A stretch of 64,000 nt of DNA from Drosophila persimilis (GCF_003286085.1 NW_020825332.1:925001-989000); one strand, 5' to 3'; shown: positions 43,101 to 55,968, counted from the first letter of the stretch. Program-made: numbers and translations. The notes: generated from the letters alone by a model not told the origin.

Positions 43101-46100
43101 ATACTCGTATGCTAAGCGAGCAAAACAAAACAAAACAAAGCAGAAAGCCGAAAGCAAAGAAAAAGCAACGTTTAAACACACACAAAACCAGCCAAAGCGA
43201 ATCGAAGCAACAAGTCCAATCAAATCAGCTCCAAAATGAATCATAAGCCCCCAGGGAGGGAGGTCCGAATAGACGGGGCAGGCAGGCGGGTAGACCGGCT
43301 CAATGCACCGCACACGACTGCTGCCGACTGCTGCTGCTTGCTGCTGCCTGCTGCATTGTTATGTAAGCCGAAAAGCAAGCGTCAGCCAAGCGTCGATAGC
43401 CACACACTTCACTGGGGTTTCCCCAAGGCCTAAGCCAACAACAAAGCCAAAGCAGCAGCCGGCAAACAAATCGAGAATTGGCTAGAGACCGGGCCGAAGT
43501 GGCTCGCCACTGGAATGGTAGACAGCCACCAAAAAAAAAGAGTTACTTATGGTTTTCCTGGGGATTTTCCCCAGCATTTTGGAGTTTGGGTAAATCCATG
43601 GCACAGATGCAGTTGCAGCAGCAGCTGCCACTGCAACTGTAAAAGCTACACCTAAAAAACTCAGAGATCAGAGTCTCACTCTGATCTGGCAGCAGCAGCT
43701 GCCACTGCAACTGTAAAAGCTACACCTAAAAAACTCAGAGATCAGAGTCTGGCTTAAGCGATTGCCAAATGGTTTTTTGTGTGTGGAGGGACTGTGTGTG
43801 GGTGGGAGACCTCACTCTAGACTCAATACTCAATACTCAATTTGTTGAGCAATTGACACAAATCGGGAGCTGGCACACTTCGACCTTCGGCTTCATTCAA
43901 AGCTCTTTTCGGATTTGGAGACACAACGATTTTGGACTTGAACTGCGGCTGGTTTTGCTTCGCAAAGGAAGGAGACACATTACCAGAGGAAGGCGGTAGA
44001 TACGCGATGACTATTTGGAGCAAACACAAGCCCCATTCGAACCTATTTGGGCAAACAATTAACATGTTGGCATAAAATAAACACCAACACGAACCATGTT
44101 GCAATAGCCAAGAAATGTGCAAAAAATAGATGCAAATACAGGAAAACAACACTCACTCCCATTGCCTGCCTCTGCCTCTGCCCCTGCCCCTGAACCTGTA
44201 ACCCCATCATCAGCGCGGATTACACACTCTACTCTCCTCAGTGTGGCACTCTATGCCTCTGTGTGGCATTAGCTGTCATAGCTATAGCCGGCCTGGACGA
44301 GGCCTAAGTTCAAGTTCAAACTATTGCCAGACCACTCGTACTGGGATTTACCAATAGCTTCCAAGTTTCCAGCTAACTGTCAAATTATTTTTAACAGGAA
44401 AAATACAAATACATACAATAGTTTCGGAGCTGTAGCAAACCGAAGACGTAAATACCTTAAAAGTAATTACCTTATAAATTAATGAACGGTGCAAATAGCC
44501 ATACGATGAACCAGGAAAAATCTGAAAATAACTATAATAATTAATATTCAAAATATATAAAATTATTTTAAATTAAAACTTATCAGGCGCTATAGTGTGA
44601 TCTTTCATGGACAACGGTCGTAGGTTCGATTAGGGGAAGGCCTCAATAAAAAAAGGGATCACTTATATATTTTAAATAATGATGGACTACTGAATACCAA
44701 ATATTAAGAAACAAAGCCAATTAAGTGCACACGATTTTACATGGAAGCTAAACAAAGAGAATGGGAGAGTACACTGAATACTTGTTAAATGTTGGACAAC
44801 TTTAGACTAGATTTGAACTTATCAGCATACAAATGATAGGCCAATTATCGTCTAGATTAATTTAGCGATCGGAACACATTCACATTTCTTGCAGTGGCAA
44901 AACAACTGTTACACATGTGTTCGTGAGAGGCAGAGCAGATAGGGCCTTGCCGATAGCCGAATTAAAAGTAGACTATCCCCAAACACTCTACAATCGCAAA
45001 CATATTCCTCTTTCGATTTGAAATACCCGTATGAAGAGCATCAAAAGTTTATTAGATCCAATGCGAATGCGAATTCGAATCAGGTTCGACGCACCTCCTT
45101 CAAACAAACACCAGAGACCCAGAGGCACAAATTGCTGCTGTCCGAGTGACTCATAAAAAACCCGATGGTCAAAGACTACGCCACCAGTAGCTAACACCTA
45201 AGCAGCTGATTGATAAAAACTCCACGATCTCCACGAGCTATTCAAAAGAGTTTCGAGAGTAAATCAAAGCGATTAGCATAATTTTCGTGCGCTCGTTCGT
45301 TCGATCGATCTGAGCCCCATTATCAACTTTCTTGGAATGTTTAACATAAAACGACACTTAAGTGTCTGTAGATAAATGTTTGTCGAGTCGGTTGTTGGCG
45401 CCTGAGCCAAGGTCAATCGCACACAAACACACAGCAGAGTGGAGCCACTGAATCACAATGAGAGGAGAGCCACTGGCACAGGCACTGGCGCTGGCACTCC
45501 ACTCCAACCACAGCACTGACCACACACAACATGGCTTGGATCCAATGAAGATCATCGTCATTATGGGGTTCGGTTCGGCACGCGAACGTGATCATCGCTA
45601 GGGGAATGTCTCTAATTTTTGTGAACTTCGGGTAATTCCGCAAAGCACTTTTGATTCACAAAGGCAAAAGCAGCGAGGGAGACATGAAAATTGAAATCAA
45701 ATAAAATGAATGACCGACTCTGATGACGTTTGCATTGACCATGGGTTTAAAACTAGCCTGAACCCCCGATGACTATCCCGCCCGTTCGTCAGTACATGCG
45801 TCCGTTCAGCCGAGCAGGGCAGAGCAGAGAGACGGGATGATACGAGACGTGTGAGAGACGAATGTATGCCAAAAGATCCGGTTTGAGGCAATGCCCAAAC
45901 CAGAGACCCCTTTAACCCCTTTCATTCATTCGTTGCTTCAGTCGCTCCCCCTCACGGGCCTCTCTGACCCAATTCATAATTGCAGAATTGCATAATCTTT
46001 CGCTTGGTTTTTCTCTCTCTTTCTTTCTGTCTGTCTGTCTCTCTAGTGTTTCTCAAACTGTTGTTCATAGCCTTTCCGGGAAGTGTTTTTGGTCAAAATC

Positions 46101-46981
46101 CCACATGAAAATCATCATAAAAAAATAAAAATAAAAACCAGAGCGAACTAATTTGGACTTTATGTGAAATTTACACATAATTTTAAAATATTCATCCCCA
46201 AGGGGAATTGCTTCATCGGAGGATGACAGTTTTATGGAAGATTTTCTTTGGTTTCGTCTTTAGTTAAGACATTCTCTTAGAGACCTCTGAGCCCTTTTTA
46301 TTTCAGAGGGAAGGCTACTAATAACAGTTCCCCATGGAGTCTGTATAAAGGACCTTACCCCTATACATTCCTGAGGAATCGCTTCATAAGAAAATATATT
46401 TTTGATGCAATTTTTCTGCCTTAGATAACTTTCGTAGGGAAATGGTTTTTATGATTCTCACACTTGAATTGAATATCTATTATTTAGATGTTTTCTTTAA
46501 GTCCGAAAATGCTTTTTACTTTTTAACATTTCAGAGGAACTATCTCTAAAACCCAATCTTCTCCAAGGATTGTTGCGCTTAGAGCTAATGGAGTAAAGAT
46601 CATTCTGTAATAGTATTTTAAACGAATTTTCTCCGAAGATAGTTCCGACAAACCTTATCTTAGAGACTCTGACGTTGAACTCTAGTCATTTCCTAGGGAT
46701 TACCCGATACGACTATCATACTTCTCTTCTTTGGATGGAGGTGACCTCCAGTCTTCAGCAGAATCGAAGAATCGAAGAAAAACCCAACCAAAATATGATT
46801 ACCCCCCAAAAAAACGACTGTAGAGAGAGGGAAAGACTCAGAGAGGGAGGGGGGCATAGGTTGCCAAACATTGTCGCAGTCGCAGCTTTTGTCTCTCTTA
46901 TGTTTTGGGCCCCCGATTCGCAAACCGCGAGAGCAAGAGCGAAAGAGATAGACGCCGTTGCGCCTGCGCGCGGCGTTTTTG
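40181..46981. other. Gene-poor interval, about 6.8 kb
   Basis: No gene supported on either strand. Contents: a CCCTGG hexamer run at about 41511-41540; a polypurine GAGA/G11 tract at about 42266-42309; a GTGGGT run at 42430-42461; a 74-base tandem duplication at 43615-43762; a CTTT/CTGT pyrimidine tract at about 46013-46045; and AT-rich sequence at 46080-46700 with a loosely recurring motif. It lies upstream of the serine protease homologue and may be its control region (inference). Confidence 0.45.
43615..43762. repeat. 74-bp tandem duplication with hairpin
   Basis: The segment starting GCAGCAGCAGCTGCCACTGC is repeated at an offset of 74 bases, with the two copies essentially identical. Between them lies a perfect 10-base inverted repeat with a three-base loop (AGATCAGAGT, CTC, ACTCTGATCT) at 43665-43687. 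Confidence 0.85.
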
Positions 46982-46988
46982 TATAAAA
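46982..46988 (+). promoter_or_regulatory. TATA box for the serine protease homologue
   Basis: TATAAAA; an initiator-like ATCAGTG lies about 30 bases downstream near 47011. The leader then runs to a GTGAGT donor at 47183, so the first exon is non-coding. Confidence 0.65.
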
Positions 46989-47182
46989 TGTGCGCCGTCG
47001 ACGAAAGCGAAATCAGTGAACAACTTGCCGACGAACGAGCAGCACAAAGCAGAGGTGCAGAAGTGCAGAAAGTGAAGTGAAAGGATAACAGAGACAATAT
47101 CAATTATATAAAGGATTATCGAGAGAAAGGAAACACGAATTCCAATTTTTTTCATATTTTTTTTATTGCAAACTGATAAAAG

Positions 47183-48174
47183 GTGAGTGATCAAGTGAAA
47201 AATTGGCCCAGTGAACCCCCAAAGTGAACCCAAAGACCGAACAAAATAAAGATCCATGAATGGCTCTACCATATACAATGCGCTATATACGCTATACAGA
47301 TCCCCAGAAAATCCCCCATGCCCCATGCCCACAGTCAGCAGTCATTAAAGTCAATCGGAAAAGCGAAACTTTCACTGCGAAAAAGAAAAACCGACAAAAG
47401 AAAAACCTCCAACAAACTGACAGATAGACAGACAGAGACACAGGAAAAAACACACCCTGAATTGCAGCAACATTTAGCATCCCAGAAAAACCCAATTGCA
47501 ATGCAACACTGCACACGACTTCCGCCCCCCAAAGAGCACATCACATCACATCAGAGCAGAGCAGATGCGATCGCAGGGCACGCCTGAAAGATCCATTTAC
47601 ATAATGAAAGATCGCTCAAGACTCCACACTCCGCATCGTCCGCATCGTCGACCCAAAATGACATAAGAGTGCAGTGCAAAAGTCGCAAAAGAAAAGAAAA
47701 GTGAAATATACAGAAATACACGAACCGGAAAGCGGCTGTCAAGGCTTGAGCGATTGTCCGCCACGGAGCGGAATCGGAGTCAGAGTCAGAGTTAGTCCCT
47801 CCCGTAAAGAAAATTACCTCATAAATTACACAGAAAGAGAGGCAAAGAGTGTGGCGAGGCATTTCGAAAAAAAGTAACGACGGTCTGCGACCTCCAACGA
47901 AAGTAAAAGTCCATGTCTTATACGACTACTCTCTGGCTTTTGCTCTGGCTTTGGCTCTGACACTGACTCATGCCGAAGATTTCAAGACACGAACCGGTTT
48001 TGCGTTTTCGATTTTCGGTTTCGGTTTCGTTTGGGGATTGCTTCAGCAGTCGTGAAAGATGGGAAGAGAGGGAAGAGAGAAATGCAAACTGGGACAATGA
48101 CTTGGGGGTAATGGTGTCAAGACTTAAGGCATTATGCAATCCTCGACTCATAAATCATTTTCCTTTCCTTACAG
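47183..48174 (+). other. Intron in the 5 prime leader of the serine protease homologue
   Basis: GTGAGT donor at 47183 and TTCCTTACAG acceptor ending at 48174, immediately upstream of the coding exon. Contains no gene; the intron is the natural place for enhancers of this gene (inference). Confidence 0.55.
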
Positions 48175-48193
48175 AGACACTCTTCGTCACACA

Positions 48194-51100
48194 ATGAGAA
48201 TACGAGAGAGCCTGATGGCAGTTCTGCTGCTGGCCACCGCCACACTGGCCGCCGATTGGGGCAACGAGTGGGCGCCCATGGAGGATGCCACGCCGAGCAG
48301 ACGCTCCGTGGACACAAAGCCTGCCGCTGAGGAATCGGAGGTGCAGGGACGATACCTCGTGCACGAGTCCACGTCCATCCAGAGCAACAGCACCTCGGAG
48401 ATTGACACGATCATCGAGCAGCTGCTCAACTCCCGACGGGAGGGACGCAATCTCGGGGAGTACGATGCCGTCTATGCCGATGGCAACATCGACCAGGCCC
48501 TGCAGCAGGGAAACGACATGCAGGCGCGTAACCTCATCCGTGACAAGCTCTGCGGACTGGGATTGATGAGCTGCGAGGTGGAGGAGAAGCGTCCCTTCTA
48601 CTCGACCATCTACGCCCAGGGTCCCCCTCCACCGTCTGGCTACAGCGGCGGTCCCTACGGTCCTGCCAAGCCAATGCCTCCTCCGGGATACTTCGGTGGC
48701 CGCCCCCCAATGGGTCCTCCTCCTAGCTCCCTCAACTCCTTCGGACCCCCGCGCAAAGTTGGCTACGAGGGACCCTACAAACCCATGTCCGGACCTTACC
48801 GGCCAAGCGGACCAGGCGGCCAGTTCGGAGGGCAATATCTGGAGCATCCTCCCCCATCGGCCATCGATGGTTCGTTGGACGGAATCACCTACACGAAGCC
48901 CCCACCCGGAGCCCTGATCTACGATAGCAAGCCGCCAGGACCCATCTATCCAGGTGGACCCAATGGTCCCGGTCCCGTCTACAATGGCCCCTCCTCGAAC
49001 TCGAACGGTGTGCCCCCATACAACTTTGAGAATCCCGAGGGCGGCATCCAGGGCTCACCCTCCTCCCTGAACGGCTTCTACTCCTCGCAGCAGTCCTCCT
49101 CCTCTTCGGCGGCCACTTCTTCCAGCACCAAGGTCGTGGTTGGGGCACCCATTGATGCGGGTCTCCAGCAGCACGTGCACCATCACTACCACCACGTCGA
49201 GGGCACCGAGGGGGTCAAAGTTCCCAGTGTCCCGATCCCAATTGGCTCTGGCCAGACAATCAACACGGACTTCAGTGCCTTGGCCCAGTCCTCGGCCACG
49301 TACACTCCCCAGGCCTCCTCCTCCGGCTCCTACTCCCAGTCGAATGCCTTCAATGCGGGCTTCAATGGCGCCTCTCAGGGCGGACTCCTCTCCCAGGGCG
49401 CTCAGGGTGGCTTCAGCGGTCTCTCCCAGAAGCCAGGTCTCTCCGGTGACATCTACAAACCGAATTCTGGATTGGGAAGCTTTGGCAGCAGCTCGGGAGG
49501 CTTCGGCCAGAGTGGCTTTGGATCGTCGCCCAGCTCCAGCTATCACAGCCAGAACCCCGACTACTACAAGAAGGAGCTTCAGACAGGAGCCTCGAACAAT
49601 TACAATGGCATCTCTGGAGGTTACCAGGGACAAGGACAGGGACAGGGACAGTACCAGGGACAGGGACAGGGTGGCTATGACACCTCTCGCCAGCAGATCG
49701 TTGACTGCCAGTGCGTCCCGTTCAACCAGTGCCCCGCTGCCGATCGCATTGGCCGCAAGGAGGATCTGATTCTTCCCATCGATCCCCGCAATCTGGGCAA
49801 GGACATCGAGGCCCTCAGCGAGGATGCGCCCGCTGGCAATGCCACCACCACAGCAGAGGCCAAGAAGGATGAGAAGCAGGACAAGGATGAGAAGAAACGC
49901 ACTCGCCGTCAAGCCATCGAGGACCAGAAGGACCAGGACGACAACAGCGATCTGTCGCTCGATGCTCAAGGGGTAAGTGTCTCGAAGAAATATAAATTGA
50001 AAAAGAAATAGAAACAGAAACCCTTTTAAGAATGTTTAGTTAGTGGCCCGACTAATGCAAAATCACACATAGTTAATGACTAATCGATCGAGTTCTAGCA
50101 ATAGCAATACCAATAGCAATCCTCCTCTACCACACACAACCACGCATCCAATCAATCAATCAATCTACCAACTGCACCCATCAACCAACCGATCAACGCT
50201 CCTCCAATGCTCAATCCAAAGAACCACTAAACCTCGTTCGTCGTCGCCCAAAAAAACGCCACTAAAACCAGCCTAACCAACGCACGCACAGCCACAACAA
50301 CAACAACAGCAAATACATCAAGGGGTACCAAGGTCGCACGCCTGTATCCTGTATCCTGTATCCTGCATGCTGGAGTCCGCGTACTGATCCGTTCGTGTCT
50401 CCCTCTCAGCGCCAGGGGCCGCTCGGACAATCTCCCTTGGCCCTGCCCGCCCTGCAGGCCATCGAGCTGATCCAACGAAAGGTTCTGCCCACCTACGGAG
50501 TGTCCTTCGGGCTTCCCTATCCCAGTGGAGCATATGGCGGCTATCCGGTGAATGTCCTGGGCGATCAGTATCCCGCACAGAACCCCAACTTCGGTTCCTT
50601 GGGCCCAAATGGCCTCAATCTGGGTCTGGTGAATGTCAATCCACTCGTCTCTGTGCAGGTGGCCAAAACGGACTACGGGGAGAAGGTGGTGAAGCCCCTG
50701 GTCAATCTCCATGTCACTCCCAATGCGAATCTCATCCAGAAAGTGGGCGACTTCTTCAAGAGAAAGCCCAACGAAGTGCACAGCACACACTACCATCATC
50801 ACGATCACTTCAGCGGCTACGAGCACCACGATTACGATCACCATGATTACGATCACCACGATCATCACGATTACGATCATCATCACTTTGGTGGATACAG
50901 TGGATCGGGAGGGCCCCACTTCAGTGTCGAAATGGTGCCGAGTACTCCGATCTTCGAGTACCACAGCGGCCCCTCAGCGCCCAGCTACCAGCAGCATCAT
51001 CATCACGAGTCTCCTCCGTCTCCGTCGCCCTACGAGAGCTCCTACAATTCAGTGTATCCCGGCTCGAGCCCCGACTTTGGCTCGAGTGGCTTTGGAGGCT

Positions 51101-52424
51101 ACGGGGAGTACTCGCAGCACGTGGAGCGTAGTGTGAACGTGAGCGCGGCACCCACGTGGAATCCAACAGCCACCCGTCGTGGCAAGCAACTGAACCTGGG
51201 CCCCTTGTACAATATACCCACGCCTGCCCCAGGAGCGGCAGCGGGCAGTGACTATGTCTCCTTTCCCAGAGATCGCAGGAGGAGGAGCGTTGAGCAGTCG
51301 CGGAAGCGTCGTAGTGTGTGGGAGAGTGAAGCAGCTCGGGAGGAGGAGGTAACCATGTGTTGATTTTGCAGAAAGTCTCAGTAAACCATTCTTAAATCTA
51401 TCCAAATATAATGCTAATGGGACTCCCTCATCTTTTTCACTTGCAGCGCGCTTACTATGGCAATCGTCCCGTGGAGAAGACCTGCCGCGCGAATGAGGTC
51501 TGCTGCCGTCGTCCAGTGCGTCCCCAGGCCCCGCCCCAGCAGCAGTTGGGTCGCTGTGGTGTTAGAAATGCCGCTGGCATCACCGGCCGCATCAAGAACC
51601 CCGTCTACGTCGATGGCGACAGCGAGTTCGGCGAGTACCCATGGCATGTGGCCATTCTGAAGAAGGATCCCAAGGAATCGATCTACGCCTGCGGCGGCAC
51701 CCTCATCGATGCCCAGCACATCATCTCCGCTGCCCATTGCATTAAATCGTAAGTTTCGATCATTCTAAAGCTCCTTGCGATCAGAGGTTTAACCCCGAAT
51801 ATTCTTTATCCGTCCTTCAGTCAAAATGGCTTTGATCTTCGTGTCCGCCTGGGCGAATGGGATGTCAACCATGACGTGGAGTTCTTCCCCTACATTGAGC
51901 GCGATGTCGTGTCCGTGCACATTCATCCCGAGTACTATGCCGGTACCCTGGACAACGATCTGGCCATCCTGAAGCTTGACCAGCCCGTGGACTTCACCAA
52001 GAATCCGCACATCAGCCCCGCCTGCCTGCCCGACAAGTACTCTGACTTCACCGGCGCCCGCTGCTGGACCACTGGCTGGGGCAAGGACGCCTTCGGGGAG
52101 CACGGAAAGTACCAGAACATCCTCAAGGAGGTCGATGTGCCGATCCTCTCGCACCACCAGTGCGAGGCCCAGCTGAGGAACACCCGTCTCGGCTACAGCT
52201 ACAAACTGAATCCCGGATTCGTGTGCGCCGGCGGCGAGGAGGGCAAGGATGCCTGCAAGGGCGATGGCGGCGGTCCTTTGGTCTGCGAGCGCAACGGAGT
52301 ATGGAATGTGGTCGGTGTGGTCTCCTGGGGCATTGGCTGCGGCCAGGTGAACGTTCCCGGTGTCTACGTGAAGGTCTCTTCGTACCTCCCCTGGATCCAG
52401 CAGATCACCCAGAGCTATCAATGA
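48194..52424 (+). CDS. CG4998: Secreted clip-type serine protease homologue, about 1207 aa, catalytically dead
   Basis: Coding exons 48194-49972, 50410-51348, 51447-51748 and 51821-52424 join in frame. Signal peptide MRIRESLMAVLLLATATLA. A long Pro/Gly/Ser/Gln-rich region follows, with GQGQGQGQYQGQ repeats. A Cys-containing DCQCVPFNQCPAADRIG near residue 520 resembles the prodomain of clip-A proteins. RKKRTRRQ- and RDRRRRS-type sites suggest furin-like cutting. A His/Asp/Tyr-rich stretch lies around 50815-50890. The C-terminal trypsin fold has His1003 (SAAHC) and Asp1053 (NDLAIL), but the catalytic serine is Gly1156 (GDGGGPL), so it cannot cut peptides. Such homologues act as cofactors in extracellular protease cascades or matrix adhesion. 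Length and layout fit CG4998 of D. melanogaster, which maps in this syntenic block. Confidence 0.85.
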
Positions 52425-53763
52425 TTAGAGGCTGCTCCCGAGGAGGCTCCATCGATAACGGCCTACCATGCGTCCGCAGATGCCACTAGCATCGATGCTG
52501 CTGAAGACCATGCTGACGATGATGCCTCCGATGAGTTCGTTTTCCATTTTTGATCAGCCATCCGTCCATCAGCCACTTATGCAACACTTCGCTCCATCCA
52601 AAACTACCATCTTTTGTGGCATTCGTCATCGTATTTATTTTGGGATGCGACACTCTTATTTATTACGAGCTCGTTGTTTCTTTTGTTATTTTTTTTATAC
52701 GAGTGTAGGCATCACCTATCGGACCAATAGTCCGCCTACAGTCCCCGTAATTGTTACTCTTTTGAAGACCCACTCTCCTCTTCGGAGGAGAGGTGAGGTC
52801 TTTCTCTTGTTGATATTTAATGTGCTTTGTATCTCTGGATCGCTGTACATTCCAGTTCCGATTTTGTCTTGTAAAATAGCTATTGTTTGTAGTGATTTGA
52901 TTAATTTATTTTTATACTTGTAATAAATTAATAATTATGTATTTAAATAAAATAATTTATGAAAAAATAATCATCTGTTGAGTGTTTTTAATGGGGAAAT
53001 ACTCGAATGAAGAGGATTCATAGGATGCAAGATTGGGATTTTCGATATATTATATATATTCATATATATGGAATGGGAACTGAAGATTGATAGAATACCA
53101 TAGATCTCATGTGTTTCGGCAGACAAATTTGTAGAGATCATGCCATAAGTATTCCAATGAATAATAAGGTATGACTTATTTCAGTTTCAGATTAATTTTT
53201 GAATTCCCCCTCATAAGCTTTCCAATTAAATTTGTTTACAAAAAGTTAATTTAAATTTGCCCAGACTTCCCTATTTTCAAAAATAGCTAAAATTTCGCCA
53301 TCTTCCACTTAATCCACATAGTTCGAAGCGTAATCCCCCCAAATCGCTGCACCAATGAGCACATAAGCCCATAAGAGCCCCGTCATAAGAGCGACTTTAA
53401 GTTCAATTACAAACGAGTGCAGCCCATAAAATGCAAATTAAATTTTGAAGCATTAAGAAAACAACTTTACAGTGTCCGCCCGCCTCTAGACAATGTACGG
53501 CGGCCAGTGCAGTGGAAGAAGCAAGCGTGTCAGCGAAGCATTAAAAGACGCCGCCGAATCTTGGACCAACAAATGTGGTCGCCGCACTTCCTCAAAAGGG
53601 GCAGAAGGTGCAGCCAAAAAGAGTGTGTGTGCGTGTGTGTGTGGAGCATTCAAATAGCCGAAAGTACGATCGTACGATCCATGGCGATCATCAGTTAAAT
53701 TTAAAAACCGCAACCGACTTTCCGCAACTTGAATGTTTCTGCATCGCTGGACCCCAATCGCGT
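52425..53763. other. 3 prime UTR and intergenic
   Basis: AATAAA signals at 52922-52927 and about 52945-52952 end the serine protease homologue transcript. Beyond that, AT-rich sequence with a TATATA run near 53047-53070 and a (GT)n stretch at about 53622-53642. No gene. Confidence 0.5.
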
Positions 53764-53770
53764 TATAAAT
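53764..53770 (+). promoter_or_regulatory. TATA box for the DUF745 gene
   Basis: TATAAAT 60 bases before the start codon. Confidence 0.65.
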
Positions 53771-53823
53771 GGAAGATCGCCGAATGGGAGGCAGCTCAAT
53801 GCAGTTCCAGCAGCGTTAGGGAG

Positions 53824-54922
53824 ATGTACGTCAAAGGATTACGATTCCAGCTCTGCCAGATGGTGATAGGTAAGCCAATAGGGATGGAGAGAAGAGTATC
53901 CAGTGGATAATTGTTCTCCCTCTCCAGTGATGCTCTTCGCCGAAGCCTTGGGTCGCCTGCACAAGAGGAATGGCTACCACTATCGACCCCAGCAGCCGCC
54001 GCCGTTGCCGCAGCAGCACCATCAAAATGGATACTATGAATCCCTGCATCCGGCAGTGGAACCTCCAGAGCCAGAGCACAGTAGTCCCCAGCACATCAGT
54101 TCACAGCATAGTACTACCCAGCACAGTAGTCCCAAGAGCTACTACAGCCAGTCGTCGGGGAGCAGCAGCAGCAGTAGCAACAAGGGGAATCATGGCTACA
54201 GCATTGGCAGCGGACTGCGTTCCATAGCCCAGGGATCAGCGGATCAGGCGCACAGCGCCGTGTCCAACCAGCATGCGGCGGCCAAGCAGGCGGCATACAT
54301 TGCACAGAACACCCTCGCGCAAGCGGCATCCCAGGCATCGGCCACGGCCCAGGCTGCGCTTGCGGGGAAGGAGGTGGTGCTGCAGGAATTGGAGCAGCAG
54401 GCCGCCGAGGCCCAGCGGGCGCTCTCCCGCGAGCTGGAGCAGCTGAAGGCCGCGAAGATCTCCTCAAGACTGGCCCAGCAGACGGCGCAGGCGGCCCATC
54501 ATCACATCTCCGTCCTGACGGCGGCCGTAAACAATGCCAAATCCGTGGCCGAGCAGGCGGAGCAAACTGCTAGCGAGGTGTCCAACCAACTGGCCTCCCA
54601 GTCCACAATGGTGGGCCAAGCCAAGAACCGCCTCGAACAAGTGGAGGAGCAGCTGCAGCAGGCGCGTGTGGATTACGCGGCCACCAAAGAGTCGGCCCTG
54701 AAAGCAGCCTCTTCGGCGGCTGCAGCTCAGGTGAATGCCTCCAAGGCGGCGCAGCATGCGACCATTGGTCTGCACGAGAGCACGAATCAGTCGGGGCACC
54801 CCCTTGAGGGGCACGAGGGGCATGAATTGGCAGAGGAATCGTACGATGAGCACATTGACACCAGCGGCGTGGGCCACACGGCGTCAGGTGACGAGCACAC
54901 GCGAAATGTGTACGCCCAGTGA
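53824..54922 (+). CDS. Secreted DUF745 coiled-coil protein, 346 aa
   Basis: Exons 53824-53869 and 53928-54922, joined through a split GTG codon. The N terminus MYVKGLRFQLCQMVIVMLFA reads as a signal peptide. Residues about 30-100 are Gln/His/Pro/Ser-rich. Residues about 120-305 form an Ala/Gln/Glu-rich heptad coiled coil (QAAYIAQNTLAQAASQAS, ALAGKEVVLQELEQQAAEAQ), typical of the insect DUF745 family, whose function is unknown. The tail is acidic and His-rich (GHEGHELAEESYDEHID). Fibrous extracellular protein inferred. Confidence 0.82.
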
Positions 54923-55250
54923 ATGTTTCAAGTCTAATGTATCCCTTCATTTTATATATTTAATTAAATGTTATAGTCAGACTTACGTGGCTGTCCATGT
55001 AATCAATTAACAAACTGCCAGATCCTTGTGCACTCTTTATCATTTTTTTGAAACTTGAAAAAGGTTTGTAATAAAGCGCTAGAACGAACACATGGATGTC
55101 TATCGATTGCAGTCAAGATGTTCGCTTTAAAGTCGGTAGATGGCGCCCGTTTCAACCGGCTCAGCTGTTCGTGTCCGCGCTTGTCTGTGAATGGCATCAC
55201 TTGGAATTTTTTTCATTAATTTCTTAAATAACGTAAAATTATAACTCAAA
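54923..55250. other. Intergenic, promoter of mRpS34
   Basis: 3 prime UTR of the DUF745 gene, then a TATA-less promoter. TATCGAT at 55101-55107 is a DRE-like element, common at Drosophila housekeeping promoters. Confidence 0.5.
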
Positions 55251-55817
55251 ATGGCTCAGAAAGTAATCAAATACATTGGCCGCACCACAGACTTTAAGGG
55301 GAACACGTTGTGGGAACTAGTGTCGAACCTCCCCAACTGGGGAGTCGGCCGCATGGTCATACGTAACATGTTCCAGCGCTACCCGGAGCCCTGCTACATG
55401 AGGATCCTCAAAGTGCAGGCGGTGGACGAGCAGACCGACCAGATCCGTAAGGTTCGCGTGACCGTGGAGAAGACCTGGCGCGGCGTCACGCAGCCGAAGC
55501 CCGTAGAGATCTACAGCACCAGCTACAAGGCGGACTACGAGCTGGTGCCGCAGGCGGAGGAGGCAAAGTTCCTTAGCAACCAGAAGAAAGTCGCGCCAGT
55601 CGTGCTGCCCACAAAGATCGACCTGCCGCCGCTGCTGCGCGAGTACGTCAAAGAGGAGACAGGCGAGGCCAATCCCTTCATGAAAGTGCACTTCAAGAAG
55701 ACCCCCAACAAGCTGGCGCGCATGGCCGAGGCGGGGGAGGAGCCCACCCTGAAGGTTAGCATGGATCTGGGCCAGCCAAAATCCGTCAGCTCCAAGCTCT
55801 ACGAGGGCCTGCTGTGA
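55251..55817 (+). CDS. mRpS34: Mitochondrial ribosomal protein S34, 188 aa
   Basis: Single exon, start ATG in context AAAATGGC. The sequence MAQKVIKYIGRTTDFKGNTL, then WELVSNLPNWGVGRMVIRN and YPEPCYMRILKVQA, is characteristic of the metazoan-specific mitoribosomal protein mS34, a component of the small subunit. It ends SSKLYEGLL at the usual family length. It is convergent with Golgin104, with only about 150 bases between the stop codons. Confidence 0.93.
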   Translation: MAQKVIKYIGRTTDFKGNTLWELVSNLPNWGVGRMVIRNMFQRYPEPCYMRILKVQAVDEQTDQIRKVRVTVEKTWRGVTQPKPVEIYSTSYKADYELVPQAEEAKFLSNQKKVAPVVLPTKIDLPPLLREYVKEETGEANPFMKVHFKKTPNKLARMAEAGEEPTLKVSMDLGQPKSVSSKLYEGLL

Positions 55818-55968
55818 GGAGGAACCGTAGAGACCGCCTTTGCACTGTTAAAATATTAAATACATTTACTATACATTTTACCTTAAGCACATCGAAGAAT
55901 TTTTTACAAATAATCTGTATTTACATGGATTAGACTCTGGAATGGATGGGCTGGAACTTGGAATTGGA

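Noticed and set aside
49055..49969. 304-codon antisense frame in the serine protease homologue exon
   Set aside because: Leu/Val/Gly-rich mirror of the Ser/Gly/Gln-rich coding strand, which itself joins in frame to the protease domain.
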